DNA from: Callosobruchus maculatus
Lineage: Eukaryota > Arthropoda > Insecta > Coleoptera > Chrysomelidae
Direction: 5' to 3'
NCBI GenBank assembly: GCA_951848785.1
Contig: CATOUR010000107.1
Coordinates: forward strand, 1,240,001 to 1,304,000
DNA: 64,000 bases
The notes beneath the pieces were generated by a model. The model worked only from the letters and a program-made list of their open reading frames with translations, did not search any database and was not told where the DNA came from. Positions 23,071 through 34,282 of the stretch are shown piece by piece (the first letter of the stretch is position 1; each line of letters starts with the position of its first letter). Both the position numbers and the translations under genes were made by a program.

Positions 23071-23937
23071 AACTTAACCACCCTATATCTTAAAAACGAA
23101 GCTGTTGCGGACCCATGTATGTAGGAAGTTTTCACCTTAAAATAAATTCTTCTATCCAATGTTAAAGTTCTGCTACTAAAAAGTGGACCACCACACCACA
23201 CCACCAGACACCACACTACCAAAGAGAACTGTAACACCGTCACAGCACCATTCCTGTGGAGTTCTGGATTCTGTAATTCTTGTCCTGTAATCATTTTGGG
23301 GCATATCATCTCTCTAGCTTTCCCTACGTGTAATCGTAAGCAAAAGCTTTTCCTTAAATAAAAGAAGAATGTAGATCGACAGATAAAAGCAATTTGTGGT
23401 ATTCGTCCAGCAAACTTGACCAGATCCAGACCACTTACTAATAGGGTTGATGAGCAAACCACCAAATGAGGCTGTAGAATTATAAGTTCTTGGCGTTCTA
23501 AAGTCTTGTTTTTGTTGGACAGGTTGCCTCTCTAGCTTCAAAAAAAATTCTAAAAAGCAAAGGTATTAAAACGTCAAACTACTTACTCAAGTTTACTTGA
23601 TGGATAAACTGCCAAAGAAAACTGTGACGTCATAACTTCGGCATGAAAGTTACTCAAATTCTTATCCTGTAATCATTTTTGGGATCCGGATAGATAGTTT
23701 CTTTCACTTCGCCTACGTTGAAAACATATAAAAATAAGTCCCCAAACTACAGTTGAAAAAGACTCTGAAAGAGGCCGTGATCATCAACTGAACGGTGTCA
23801 GAATGAGCAATAATTTTCCCTTAAATAAAAAAAGAATGTGGATCGACAAATAAAAAGGTTTGTGGTATTTTTTCCGAACAGCCAGCTTGACCAAAAAAGT
23901 TTCAAAACGTCAGATGTACAAGCCATTTGTATATACA
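23071..23937. repeat. Degenerate direct-repeat region, part 1
   Basis: A module with CTTAAATAAAAGAAGAATGT, a GATCGACAGATAAAAGC box and TGTAATCATTTT recurs near 23270-23420 and 23660-23880, and again at 24680 and 25340-25530. Its nature is unknown. Confidence 0.5.
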
Positions 23938-24455
23938 GAGTTGGTTTAACCGGAGGAACCGTCAACTTTTTTAATTTAAATAGGACACCCTGTATATTTT
24001 CGCAAATTTTAAAACATATTTTTTCCGAATACGTCCATAGTAGGTTTAGTATTAGTTTCTGTAAAAACGGGAAAGATAAAAAAACTTCTTTATCACTTCA
24101 GGTGTTTAAAATGCCGGTCATTCAAAGTCGGTTTTGGCGATCGCGTGAGAACTCGCACAGAAGTGTGTCAACTTTTAATGATTTACATCCCGACGGGGGT
24201 CTAACACGTTTGACGGTGACTAAAATAAAAAAAAAATACAAAAAAATACCTCAAACGGGAAGACCGCAGACCGCCACGGACGAATTTGTGAGACAAATAA
24301 AAAAGCCTTACCGTTCCCATTTTCACAGAAACAAATACTAAACCCACTATGGACGTATTCTGAAAAAAAAAGATGTATTAAAATCTGCAAAAATATACAG
24401 GGTGTCCCATTTAAATTAAAAAAGTTGACAGTACTTCCGGTTAGACCGGAAGTAT
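23938..24455. mobile_element. Inverted-repeat element carrying a mariner-type HTH relic
   Basis: Inverted arms of about 70-80 bp: GTCAACTTTTTTAATTTAAA then GGACACCCTGTATATTTT on the left, and the mirror on the right (24380-24440). Outer TAACCGGA sequences are also mirrored. The interior is about 350 bp and contains the relic 24061-24341. The arms extend inward beyond the CCCTGTATA box. Confidence 0.65.
24061..24341 (+). pseudogene. mariner-type transposase N-terminal HTH fragment
   Basis: The frame contains KTSLSLQVFKMPVI, then RSRENSHRSVSTFNDLHPDG, LTRLTVTKIKKKYKK, PQTGRPQTATDEF. This is the DNA-binding head of insect mariner-like transposases, in which an F...HPD block, a S/TRSTV.RI..KY.ETGS helix-turn-helix and a GRP+TAT(D)E linker precede the catalytic core. 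A short deletion removes the ETGSVKD-like segment, and the DDE part is absent. It sits inside an inverted-repeat element of 518 bp, so it is probably an internally deleted derivative of its parent mariner. Confidence 0.65.
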
Positions 24456-25790
24456 ATTAATAGCTAGTATAACGTCTTCGGATGCATTATGCGTCACTAC
24501 ATTTACCTGCAATTTTTCAGCAACATCAACCTTTCCGTTTATATTATATATTTGCTTGGTTCCATACTTTATCCCAACCCTGTATGTACGTAGATCCAGA
24601 CCAAATACTAGAGTGTAGTTGATGGATAAGCTACCAAAGACAACATCATCACTTCTTCGATAGGAATGCTCTAATTCTTGTCTTGTAATCATTTTACAGT
24701 GGGGGTGCACATATTGAGCCGATGGCTGGCAAGCTAAATAAGAACTTACGCCTCTTCCGCAGCTTGAGAACTTGTGTTCCAGAAGAAGAATGCTTATTAT
24801 GCCTTATTTCACTCCCGCCTCTTTCACGCGATCCTGATTTGGGGGCACTCTTCTGGTGCCCAGAGGTTGTTTGGCTTCCAGCGGACAGCCATAAGACTGT
24901 ACGGTGCGTATCCATAGAACTATAAAGGTTCTTTTGGGGAACTGGGGGTATTCATCTTGTCTTTTCTGTATATTCTGGAGAGTCTGCTTTTGTTAGACCT
25001 AATCTGAGATCATTTAGAACTCATGAGGACCTTCATGACCATAACACCTGATCCAGTTCCAGTTCGTATAGGCAATTGCTAGATGTCAGGATGGCCCAGG
25101 GCTCTGGTTAATAAAGTTTTATAATGACATAGGAAACCTTCCTTATTACATATTCATAGATTCATCTGCTACTTGAGAATACTTCTTATTCAATTAAAGA
25201 ATGCCAAGGTACCAATTTAGTGTAAGTTTGAGCTATAACAGTATGAAGTCAATTACAATTTGACGTGTGTAAGCATTTTATATGTAATGACATCAATAAT
25301 AAAATATATTGATTAACTGTTTGGTTTTTGGGCCAACTTGTCTCTCTTACCTCACCTACACTGAAAGGGTTAAAAAATCCAAACTACAGTTGGAAAAAGA
25401 CCCAGAATAAGAGCCTGGTCATCTACTGTACGTCGTCATCTGAGAATGAGCAAAAGCTTTCCCTTAAATAAAAGAAGAATGTAGATCGACAGATAAAAGC
25501 GATTTATGGTATTTTTTCCAGCCAGCCAGCCACTTGACCATGAACAGAAATTCTCTATGGATTCCGGAAGTATGCCGTCGTCTGTACCGGACGAGTTGCC
25601 ATTCCGGACCAGAACACTCTCTGGCCATATTTGGTCACAACGCGTATTTTCTCGCAATTCTACCAGACGCGCCAATAGGTGAATTACACTCCGCTTTGAT
25701 AGAGTAATTAGCTTAGTATAACACGGAAATGGGTGCTGATTCGCTCTACCGCCTATAGCTGAGTTTGAGTAGTAATGTAATTTCTTAAGG
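24456..25790. repeat. Degenerate direct-repeat region, part 2
   Basis: Continues the module of 23071-23937 (copies near 24590-24720 and 25340-25530). 24722-24920 is open on both strands but matches nothing I know. 24930-25330 is unassigned. Confidence 0.42.
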
Positions 25791-25798
25791 GTCTAGGG

Positions 25799-27473
25799 CA
25801 GGGGCGGCGCGTGCCTCGAAAAAGTGGGGAGGCCAAAAAAACAACTAATATACAGGGTGTCTCTGAATTTCCTTGACACGTGATATTTTCGTGACAAAAC
25901 AATATCTAAACGAAAACTGAGTGGAATGCTTGACAATACTACAGATTCTATCATACCATGCGTTAAAAAAAATTTTTTGTACTTCAACCCTTAAAACTTA
26001 CCCCCAACTTTGTCTTTTCAAATAGCAACTAATAGTTTTTCCTACACAAACTAACTTGATATTTTATTTAAAACTGTACGTTTTATTTTATACAAACACT
26101 ATTTTTTTCTTAAATTGATAAGCATAAAATAAATGAAATAAGGATTTCTTTAGGGCGTAATTTTTTCTTAAGAAAAAAATACAAAAAAGAAAAATATGTG
26201 GGCTTCTCAAGGGTACCGAATTACCTACCATACCATGCTTTCGAAAGATTTTTCTTACTTCAACTCCTAAAACTTACCCCTTACTTTTTTCCAAATAGTA
26301 GCACCTCACATCTTTTCGTACATTAATGAGGTCGTTATTTTATTTAGTATTTTGTAGTGCCTTTGACTTCATATACAGATCAATTTTTTTTGTAGTCATT
26401 AACCTAAGATAAATAAAATCAGCATTTTTTTGAGGTGTAATATTTTCGTAATAAAAAAGCATAAAAAAGACATTAAATTTGTTTTCGAAACCATGTTTTA
26501 TAGATTAGTCGGTACCCTTAGAAATCCAATTAGTTTTATTTTAGTCCGTTTTTTTGCGTTAAGCAAGTTCTTGTTTTATTTATATTATGCTTGTGATTTT
26601 ACAAAAAAAAAATAAGTTTGCGTATATAATCAAACGTACTGCAAGATTTTAGATAATATAAGGGCTTAATCTGCGTAGAAAGAACTATTTGGTGCTATTT
26701 GAAAAACGAAAGTTGGGGTGAGTTTCAAGGGTTGAAGTACAAAAAAAAGGTTTAAAAAGCATGGTATGATAGATTCTATAGTACTATCAAAAATTCCACT
26801 CAGTTTTCGTTTGAACTATTTTTTGTTACGAAAATGTCACGTGTCAAGGAAATTCAAGGTCACCCTGTATATAACAATTAGTAGATATAGCTGCTTTGGA
26901 TTTTACCTATAAATTAAATCGACGACAGACTGCAATGTTTTTTGCAACTAATTCACACTAACATCATATATACAAACACAAACGACGAAAAAGCAGCTTA
27001 GTAGAAAATTTAGTACAATCAGTATATTGCATCACACATTGAAACAAGCAAGCAAGCAAAAAAGATGAACACATCACGGCACTCGCATGACCGCGAAGAT
27101 TTGGTGGGAGTGGTATGGTCCACGGGTATAGTATGAAAAAATACTCGATCGTGTGATTTGTATTGGCCAAACCTTTGGTGGTACGCATGATATGATTTTG
27201 AAAGAGAGAGAAAGGAGAAATAGCAGAGCAGAGAGAGCGAAATGATAAGAATAAAAGATGCAGAGTGCTGGAAATTGGAAAATAATGTAGTTATAATCTA
27301 CTTTGTAATAATAAAAAAATAGGTATGTACGTATACAGTAAAATTTAATAATATATATAATAAAATTAAAAAATTGACACGGAAACAATAATTTTCTATT
27401 AATTTTTTTAACTCCTCATAAAAAGTGGGGTGGCCTCGGCCCCCCCCCGTGCCCCCCCGACGCGCCGCCACAG
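25799..27473. mobile_element. hAT-type element with GTCTAGGG duplication
   Basis: Left end CAGGGGCGGCGCGT, right end (complement) CTGTGGCGGCGCGT. Perfect 8-bp flanks GTCTAGGG at 25791-25798 and 27474-27481. GTGGGGAGGCC and its mirror GGGGTGGCCTCGGCC follow each end. The interior carries no transposase that I can see and hosts a palindromic element (25851-26869). Confidence 0.88.
25851..26869. mobile_element. Palindromic element, family C, copy 1 (1.02 kb), nested in hAT
   Basis: Ends TACAGGGTGTCTCTGAATTT and the decayed inverse ending CACCCTGTA. Arms share TTCCTTGACACGTGA, ATTCTATCATACCATGC and TACTTCAACCCTTAAAACTT with their complements on the right. No coding frame. Confidence 0.8.
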
Positions 27474-27481
27474 GTCTAGGG

Positions 27482-28170
27482 TATAGCGCGCGAAATTAAA
27501 AATCCAAGAAAAGACGTATCCCCGTTTGAGCGAGGAGGCGTGGCCGCCTGTTCCCTTTTTCCAGTGTGTGTGTGTGTCTAAGATGAGGGGAGGTAAGTCC
27601 AAAAATCCGAAGGTAAGTTCAAAAGGTCCAAAGGTCACTATAAAACTGAATTTCTTATTTCCAAGCTCCTGACGTTACCTTTAAACTTACAATAATGACT
27701 CAAAAAGCAAATTGAAGAAGAAAGCTTGCGCTTTGTGGGCTATTTGGCCTTTTTTTGTTATCGTGTTTGGCTATTAAATTAGACATTTGAAGAGTGTATG
27801 ATTTTGCATTGCGAGTTTTACTGTACATTAAAAAACTTTTTTGAGAAAATCGCAAATAGTTGTCATTCATTAAGATTTTAACTATCACCTTCTGAAATAC
27901 TGTGTATGTAGTTTGAAAAACAAGTGAGTTCTGTTGGAAATGGGAATCCGTGTTTTAACATGGCAAATACATATGTATATAACTGTGTATACCCAGGCCC
28001 CTTAAAGTTATCCTTTGGTTGTTCCAAACCGCGTATATTGGAAGACTTTTTACTGCTCTTTCCATTAACTTTTGGGCTCGGTGCAGTTATCGTTTATTCA
28101 GACGCTATTTACCTACATGGCACCATAGCAATTGCTGTAACCCATGGGGCGTATAGCGTGGCTAACAGCA
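27482..28170. other. Unassigned
   Basis: GT-rich run at 27563-27577, otherwise AT-rich. A 92-codon frame at 27924-28202 has no recognisable domain, and its end overlaps the Tc1 relic in another frame. Confidence 0.3.
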
Positions 28171-29372
28171 TGGATCGCAGAAGGGCGAATGCAGTGAGTT
28201 AGAGGTTCTGGAGCACGTAGAAGAACTACAGAGCGGCAAGATCGTCATCTACGACTACTGGCCTTTCAAGACAGAATGCGATCCACTTGAGCTGTTGTTA
28301 ACGCTTGGTATGCAGCTATAGGGACGCCCATTCGAACCCACACACGGTGTACCACAGATTGAGTGTAATGGGCTTAGCATCATATCGTCCACATCTAGTG
28401 CTTCCACTCACTGCAAAACATCGTCGCCAACGGTTAGATTGGTGCCAAGAGCACCGACAATGGCATCCTGAGTGGCATCAGATGGCCTTCTCCGACGAGT
28501 CCAGGTTTTTGTCTGGGGACACATGACGGACGTCAACGCGTAAAACGACGACGGAGTTAACGACGTGATCTCCAGTTTGCTTTTGAGCGCCATGTACACC
28601 ATCCTATTGGTTTCATGGTTTGGGGCAGTGCCGTATATAGGGGGTGGGCCCGGGGGGCCCGGGTCCCCCCCTCTCCCGAAACCAGCCACGCATTCAGTTT
28701 TGAAGTCTGGAAAGAGGCTGAAGAACATAAATTTTCATTTCTAATATACATACGTTTATGTGTTATATATAATTATTTTCATTAATATTAGTACATTGTT
28801 ATTTTATATTTAGGTTAAGATTATAATACGCCAATATTATAATGCATATGTATGAAATAAACTTCATTTTTTCCGATGCACCACCGCCCCCCCCCCCTCC
28901 CTCCCCGAAATCGATTTCTATATACCACTGGTTTGGGGTGCCATTGCATTCAACAGCAAGTCACCTTTACCCTTTACTTGTGATTCGTGACACAATGACT
29001 GCGCAGCGTAATGTGAATGAGGTGTTAGAACCAATAATTGACGTTCCATATATGCGAGGCCTCGAAAAGGCTTTCTGCTAGCAAGATAATGCACGTCCTC
29101 ATGTTGCAAGGGTATAGATGAGGTTCCTGCAGGAAGCTGAGGTCAGGATACTTCCCCTGGCCCCCAATTGAAAAAGTGTGGGATTAGATGGGTCGATAGG
29201 TCGATAGATGGACGATTTACCCAATCCTCTGACCACGCTGGACGAAGTGGAACATGCTGTGATGGCAGCTTGGGAGGCTGTACCTCTAGAGTTTATCAAC
29301 AACCAGATTACGAGCACGCCGCGTAAGCTAGAGGAGTGCATTCGTCAACATGGAGGCCCCACCCATTATTGA
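28171..29372 (+). pseudogene. Tc1-like transposase relic, split by a hAT MITE
   Basis: Order of matches: WIAEGRMQ and ARRRTTERQDRHLRLLAF (HTH end and linker), AAIGTPIRTHTVYHRL, LVLPLTAKHRRQRLDWCQEH, WHQMAFSDESRF (first catalytic Asp), HPIGFMVWG, then after the insertion VWGAIAFNSKSPLPFTCDS, RDTMTAQRNVNEVLEPII, QDNARPHVARV (second Asp), FPWPPIEKVWD (third acidic residue Glu, with the SPDLS part deleted) and a C-terminal EECIRQHGGPTHY. Several stops and frameshifts are present. The terminal inverted repeats were not located. The enzyme would cut and paste its element at TA. Confidence 0.85.
28626..28930. mobile_element. hAT MITE inside the Tc1 relic
   Basis: Ends CAGTGCCGTATATAG and, reversed, CAGTGGTATATAG. 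Perfect 8-bp flanks GTTTGGGG (28618-28625 and 28931-28938). GC-rich GGGCCCGGGGGGCCCGGG follows the left end and a C-run precedes the right. 305 bp, no coding capacity. Confidence 0.9.
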
Positions 29373-29595
29373 TCTGTATTGATTGATTGTATTTTTTATA
29401 AACTAATTATGGCAAATGAGTTCGTCTATTATTGTATTTAGGTCTACCGCATTTCATCAACCGCAACCCTTTTTTCTCAGTTATGGATTTCACTTGCGAC
29501 TAGTATGTTCCAGGAATGCTGAATTCTACATCTTTTGATGCAATAATCGGTCAAGTCATCAGAATATTAGTAGAATACTACAAATACATAAGTGC

Positions 29596-29905
29596 AGTTT
29601 AGCTGCAGTTATGCTTATTAACAAATCAGTGAAACTGATATTCTTTATATGAATGGTATTATCATTAATCGCTGTAGTCATTTGTTCACAAAACTCGCCG
29701 ATCGAAATAATCTTCGGTTAACTCTTGCACTATTTTCATTTTGAATGGACAATAGTAACTGTGTGTGCAGAGCCTAGCGAAATATCACTCGTATCCACAA
29801 TTTTTCGCAATGAAGTATTAGGATGTATGCCAAAATGATCCAAAACTTTAAGCTGAGCAGCTAAACGTAACGGCAGTTTGCCGAGCACATTGATTTTGGG
29901 TACGA
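29596..29905 (-). pseudogene. mariner-like transposase middle fragment
   Basis: On the minus strand, HPNTSLRKIVDTSDISLGSA then HTVTIVH, followed after a short loss by KIVQELTEDYFDRRVL and EQMTTAIND. This matches the stretch between the HTH and the first catalytic Asp of insect mariner-like transposases, where NTS.R.ia...giS..tv.rIL is followed by a P(Y/H)...VQEL.E.D(F/Y)..R..FCE block. The catalytic core itself is missing. Confidence 0.58.
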
Positions 29906-30123
29906 TCAAATAGAATAGAAGACAAATTAAGATAAATTAAGATTTTTCTAAGTTGTCGAAAATGAATCGACTGATTTTAAAAGATCAAACGTCAAAATAA
30001 AGGACTTTGACCTTTGAAACAAGCCAATACCACTTGTCATTTGAATTTTTTAATTTGATGACCCTGAGGGGTATTACAAAGAGGGAAAGTAATTTTTGGT
30101 TAAAAAGTTGTCCCACATTTCTC

Positions 30124-30969
30124 ATCGAAGGAGGAGAACAGGTCTGGTACACAGACGGTTCACTCGCTAGAGAAGGCTCGGGCTCGGGAGTCTACGGACC
30201 CCATACAAGACTTTCACTCCCTCTTGGGGGGCACACCACAATATTCTAGGCTGAGATCTATGCGATACTTGCTTGTGTAAATCGTATTCGGGAAATTGAC
30301 GGGTCTAGGAGGCAGATTACTATCTGCTCTGACAGTCAGGCAGCCATCAAAGCACTGAGTGCTTGGAAAATAACGTCGGGACTGGTCCTGGAGTGCAGGA
30401 GGGCTCTTGACGACATCTCAGCTAAACACAAGGTATCACTGATGTGGGTACGTGGGCACGCTGGGGTAAAGGGTAACGAAATGGCGGATCATCTGGCTAG
30501 AATGGGATCCGGCAACAGTTTTGTGGGCCCGGAAGCAGCCTTAGGACTATCTGCAAACTTTATTAGGAAAACAACTGGAGAGTGGATCCAGAATCAACAC
30601 TCTCTGAGATGGAACAGCATCTCTGGTCATCTCCTTCAGGCTCGGGAACTATTAGCAGGGACTGCAGAGAGAATAGGACGATTTTGTCTCTCTCTGGATA
30701 GGAGTAACTTGATATTGCTAGTAGGCCTATTAACGGGTCACAACACCCTCAAGCGTCACTTGTTTGTGATGAGGGTGGTCAACGACCCAACATGCACGTG
30801 GTGTGGTGAAGAGGAAGAATCCTCGGCACACATCTTGTGTCGCTGTGAGACCCTGGGTTATCACAGGCAGACTATGCAGGGCTCAAGAACCTTGGAACCA
30901 ATAGAGATAAAACGGATAGGACCTAAGAATGTACTTGCCTTTGCCAAAAGGGCAGGTCTTAGGAACTAG
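30124..30969 (+). pseudogene. LINE RNase H and zinc-knuckle C-terminus
   Basis: GEQVWYTDGSLAREGSGSG carries the first catalytic Asp, AEIYAILACVN the Glu, ITICSDSQAAIKAL the second Asp and WVRGHAGVKGNEMADHLA the last block. All four RNase H catalytic positions are kept. A tail with GLLTGHNTLKRHLFVM and CTWCGEEEESSAHILCRC forms the zinc-knuckle. The only lesion is a TAG at 30247-30249, where the family has CAG (FQAEIY), so a single C-to-T change explains it. The RT part is absent (5' truncation). An RNase H at the C-terminus places the LINE in the I/R1/LOA-type group. The family differs from the relic at 3830-4748. Confidence 0.88.
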
Positions 30970-31068
30970 TGCGAATAGAGGCGCAAAAGGGCCCATCGTG
31001 TGGCCTATGCACCAGCCACATTCCGTGCTGGATAGCCTCTGATCCTTATTCATTCATTCATTCATGTC
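30970..31068 (+). repeat. LINE 3' untranslated end with (ATTC)n tail
   Basis: Short non-coding stretch after the RNase H stop, ending in about four copies of ATTC at 31050-31066, the likely 3' terminus of the LINE. Confidence 0.65.
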
Positions 31069-31261
31069 CCACTTTACAGATCTTTTGACATGTCTTGACG
31101 TTTTTTCTTTTAATTGGTGTTTTTCGATATATCCGTAGTGGGAAGTTTTCAAATGAATATCCTGTATGTTATGTGCCAAATGTTTTTTTATTTGATATTG
31201 TCTTTATTTTTTGACTTGTGAAAGTGCCATACAGTGGTGCCATACGGACATATCATCAATA

Positions 31262-31560
31262 AACTGTCTACCAATCTTCCATAATTGGCGTTTCCGGGAC
31301 GTCTATATCTGTACGTACTTGCCCCGTTTTTATGATTTTTATAGCTCCACCTGCCAGCTTACCTACACCTTCCCCTGATATAAAAAGTGTCTTATTCGCA
31401 CGATAATTATCCGATGAATGATAGCCGTGTCCGATTATGGCTGGCTGATAGCTGAACATATGCTGCACAGACTGATTTCCATTCCAGTCTGCAGCATCGG
31501 CAAAGTGTCGACAACTGACGCTTTCTTTTATGTGGTACGACCCAGCGACACGACACGGCG
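31262..31560 (-). pseudogene. Unrecognised coding-like segment
   Basis: An uninterrupted minus-strand frame of roughly 90 codons ends at a stop near 31268. It includes CRHFADAADWNGNQSVQHMF, a GYHSSDNYRANKTLFISGEG segment and GGAIKIIKTGQVRTDIDV before an acidic PETPIMEDW end. The mixed, balanced amino-acid composition is unlike chance AT-rich frames here. No start codon of its own is obvious, and the part upstream of about 31560 is lost. I do not recognise the family. It may be a fragment of a mobile element or of a host exon. Confidence 0.4.
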
Positions 31561-31569
31561 CCGCGGTAG

Positions 31570-31789
31570 CATGCTGATAAACAACCTGAGGATCACATTA
31601 TATTCTTGAAATAGTGGCACAAACCCTCATTCAACGTGTTCGACTAGTCAATAATTAAATCATCATATCTTGTCTGAAGGGTTCTCGGTACTTGATAATT
31701 TGCAGCTGCAATAGCGCTGAAAAGTACTAAAGCAGCTATGACACGCCCAATCGACGGAGAGACAACGTGCTTTTTTGTGGATGACCTTT
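31570..31789. other. Unassigned
   Basis: Short stretch between the unknown coding segment and the LINE relic; nothing seen. Confidence 0.3.
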
Positions 31790-32835
31790 TTTATGGTCAG
31801 GCTCAGCGAAGGCTGAAAGCCTATGGCGCTATAGAAGCGCTGCGAGAGGATAAATATCGGTGTACGTTAGAATTGAAACGCTGCAGGTTGTAGCCGGCGG
31901 GAAATAAATTCCCCGATAGCTCATTCCACAGCGTCGGAGTTATCCAAAAGAAGGAATGCTGGAGCAGACTGGTTCGGGGAGTAGTTACCTCGACCTGGTA
32001 AGGATAAGCTCGCAGAGCGTCTCTAGTATTCCTCGTTTAGACGGCCTTTGGTGTTATTATCTCGGAGAACTCTCTCTTCCTTGATAGAATCTGTAAACAG
32101 GGACAGGTCAGCCACCCTTCTTCGATGTTCCAGGCTGTGCAGGTCCTTTGTGAGGTTGGATGTATCGATTAATATAATTGCTCTCTTCTGGATACTGTCC
32201 AGAAGCTTCAGAGAGTGCTTCGGAGCGCATCCACACACACGGAAACAATACTCCAGCGATGGTCGGATCTGTGCCTTGTAGAGCAACAGTAGTTGGTCTG
32301 GTGTATACAGCTTCCTACAGTAGAACAAAACTGGGATACTTCGTTTTAGCAATACTGATGACGTGGGCGTTTTCTGTACGTTGAACTGTACTTTATTTAC
32401 TAATCCCCACTCGAAAATTGTTTTGATATCTACGTTGATCTGTGAGGCATATTGTTGCCGCCGATGTACCGTCGCCTGGAATGATAGTTGCTTGCTTGGT
32501 TCGATGCACGATATTAATGTACTGTCGTCTGTGAAGTTGTAGATTGGATTGGATGTATTTCCAGCAGCTCGTTCATGTACAGCATAAACAGTGTAGGGGA
32601 TAGGACATATCCCTGAGAACCCCCGGCGTTTATTGAAATACGTCTGATAAACAGCCTTCGACTATAAACAGACAGACATCCGTCGTTCAGAGGGCTATTT
32701 AGCCACTGGCACAGGCCAGGCAAGCTTGACTAGAAGTCCCTTATGCCACACTCTGTCGAAGGCTTTTAATATTTCAAGTGCAACAAAACGGGATTCGCCA
32801 TGATTTTCAATTGCTCTGTCCCACAAGTGAGTGAC
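31790..32835 (-). pseudogene. Non-LTR reverse transcriptase relic, C-terminal half
   Basis: From 32835 downward: VTHLWDRAIENHGESRF then VALEILKAFDRVWHKGLL, which is RT motif A with the catalytic Asp replaced by Glu (ALDI to ALEI). Then SVYSRRLFIRRISINAG, GSQGYVLSPTLFMLYMNELL (motif B), YNFTDDSTLI (motif C, Ala to Thr before the Asp pair), QINVDIKTIFEWGLVNKVQF, KLYTPDQLLLLYKAQIRPSL, LDSIQKRAIILIDTSNLTKD and a C-terminal block ending FYSAIGFQPSLS. It is the same family as 6845-7443 and the fragment at 50285-50395. Frameshifts break it in at least three places. Confidence 0.82.
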
Positions 32836-33038
32836 GTAGGACAAATTTTGAAATTGTGAGATCTCACTAAGTTCGACATGTGCAATTTATTGCAATAAAA
32901 ATAAGTAGAGGATTATATTTAACGTAAATTAATATCGGGGATATTTGTTTAAAAATTTGGAATATTAATTTATAACGCGAAAAGAATATTACCAGGGAAG
33001 ATAGTGTATTAGTAGACATTTCGGTTTAAAATAAAACA

Positions 33039-33544
33039 TACAGGGTGTTACATTAAAGAAACAAAGTAAAATGACGTTCAAGTTGCCGTAATTTAAAATT
33101 CTGCCAAAAACACCCTGCAGATACAAATTGCTGGTAATATCCAAAATAATATCCACTTAATATTAAAGTAACTCGCTGTATAATATTATTGAGAAAAGTT
33201 AAAGGAGTATATCAATTTGGACGTATTACTTGCGACCTTGCAAATCCGGAAATTAATAGAAAATAAATTATAACTTGGCAACGTCGCAATCGATTCCAAA
33301 AATATTTTAGGGTTGAATAGAGATCAATGATGGAAACTAGAAGAATTTAAAAAAGGTATAGTTCCATATAAAAAAACTAAGTTGATCCCTATCCTACTTT
33401 CACGCATCACCTTGTATATTTCAAAATATTTTTTAGAATATGCGCCTTAAGTAACCAAATAACTTTTGTATCTGACATTTTCTTCTATCAGATATAACTT
33501 GTGAGATATTGAAGAATTACACACTAACTGGACACCCTGTATAC
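33039..33544. repeat. Possible TA-type element, decayed
   Basis: TACAGGGTGTTACATT at the left and GGACACCCTGTA at the right form short inverted ends 506 bp apart. A nested CACCCTG and CACCTTGTATA also occur. The arms do not match well beyond about a dozen bases. Confidence 0.4.
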
Positions 33545-34282
33545 GCCACTGCATGGAAACGGCGTCGTTTTTACAGTGAAAAAGTTCCTCGATTCGGTCC
33601 GCGAATAATCGACCGCACGACACTCTAATTTTTGTTTTAATTACTTATTTTTACGGAACCGGTCAACCGGTCTATGACAAAATACCATACACCGACCGTA
33701 CAGCTAAAACAAACAAAATAGAACGCGAAGATACATGGTCCAATGCATATAACTGTGCTTGGCAAATCACTCTTCGGTAAAGATTTAACATTTTAATTGT
33801 TGTCGGGCTGGTATACATAGACAATGGATGTTTGGCATAACAATGGCACTCTGATAGCTTTTTAAGGTACGGCTAACTGTATTTTTTGCTCGCAAAGTGC
33901 CGCGGCGTCATGTGTGGGTCTAGTTTTTGGTGTGGCACTGTCTCCCCCAAACTGGATGAAGCTAATAATTGGCTTCTGAAGGCAAGTGCGTCGATAATAA
34001 TTTTTTTTCCTTGGGTAGGATAATTTTTCGTCTTGATGAGGGTAATTCTTTTCTATTTATAACACTGGTCTACAGTGTTTTGTTGCCCTAGATATGAGAA
34101 TGATTTTGGGTCTGTTTATGCACACTATTCATGCAAATTTGCTCTGATTTTTTTTAAATCTATATTTTCATTTTACCTTACAGAAATCAAAAAACAAGAA
34201 ACAAAATAACATATATATTTATGATGTCAGTAACGTTTTGAGAAATTAGCATTCATCGAAGTAAAAAGGAAAATGTCGTGTC
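33545..34282. other. Unassigned, with a dispersed repeat at 33797-33915
   Basis: 33797-33915 (TTGTTGTCGGGCTGGTATAC then CTCTGATAGC and AAAGTGCC) matches 43020-43145. The rest, including a GC-richer stretch near 33550-33620, shows no recognised feature. Confidence 0.4.

Noticed and set aside
24694..24925. Overlapping 67- and 73-codon frames on opposite strands
   Set aside because: No recognisable domain, and the stretch lies inside degenerate repeats.
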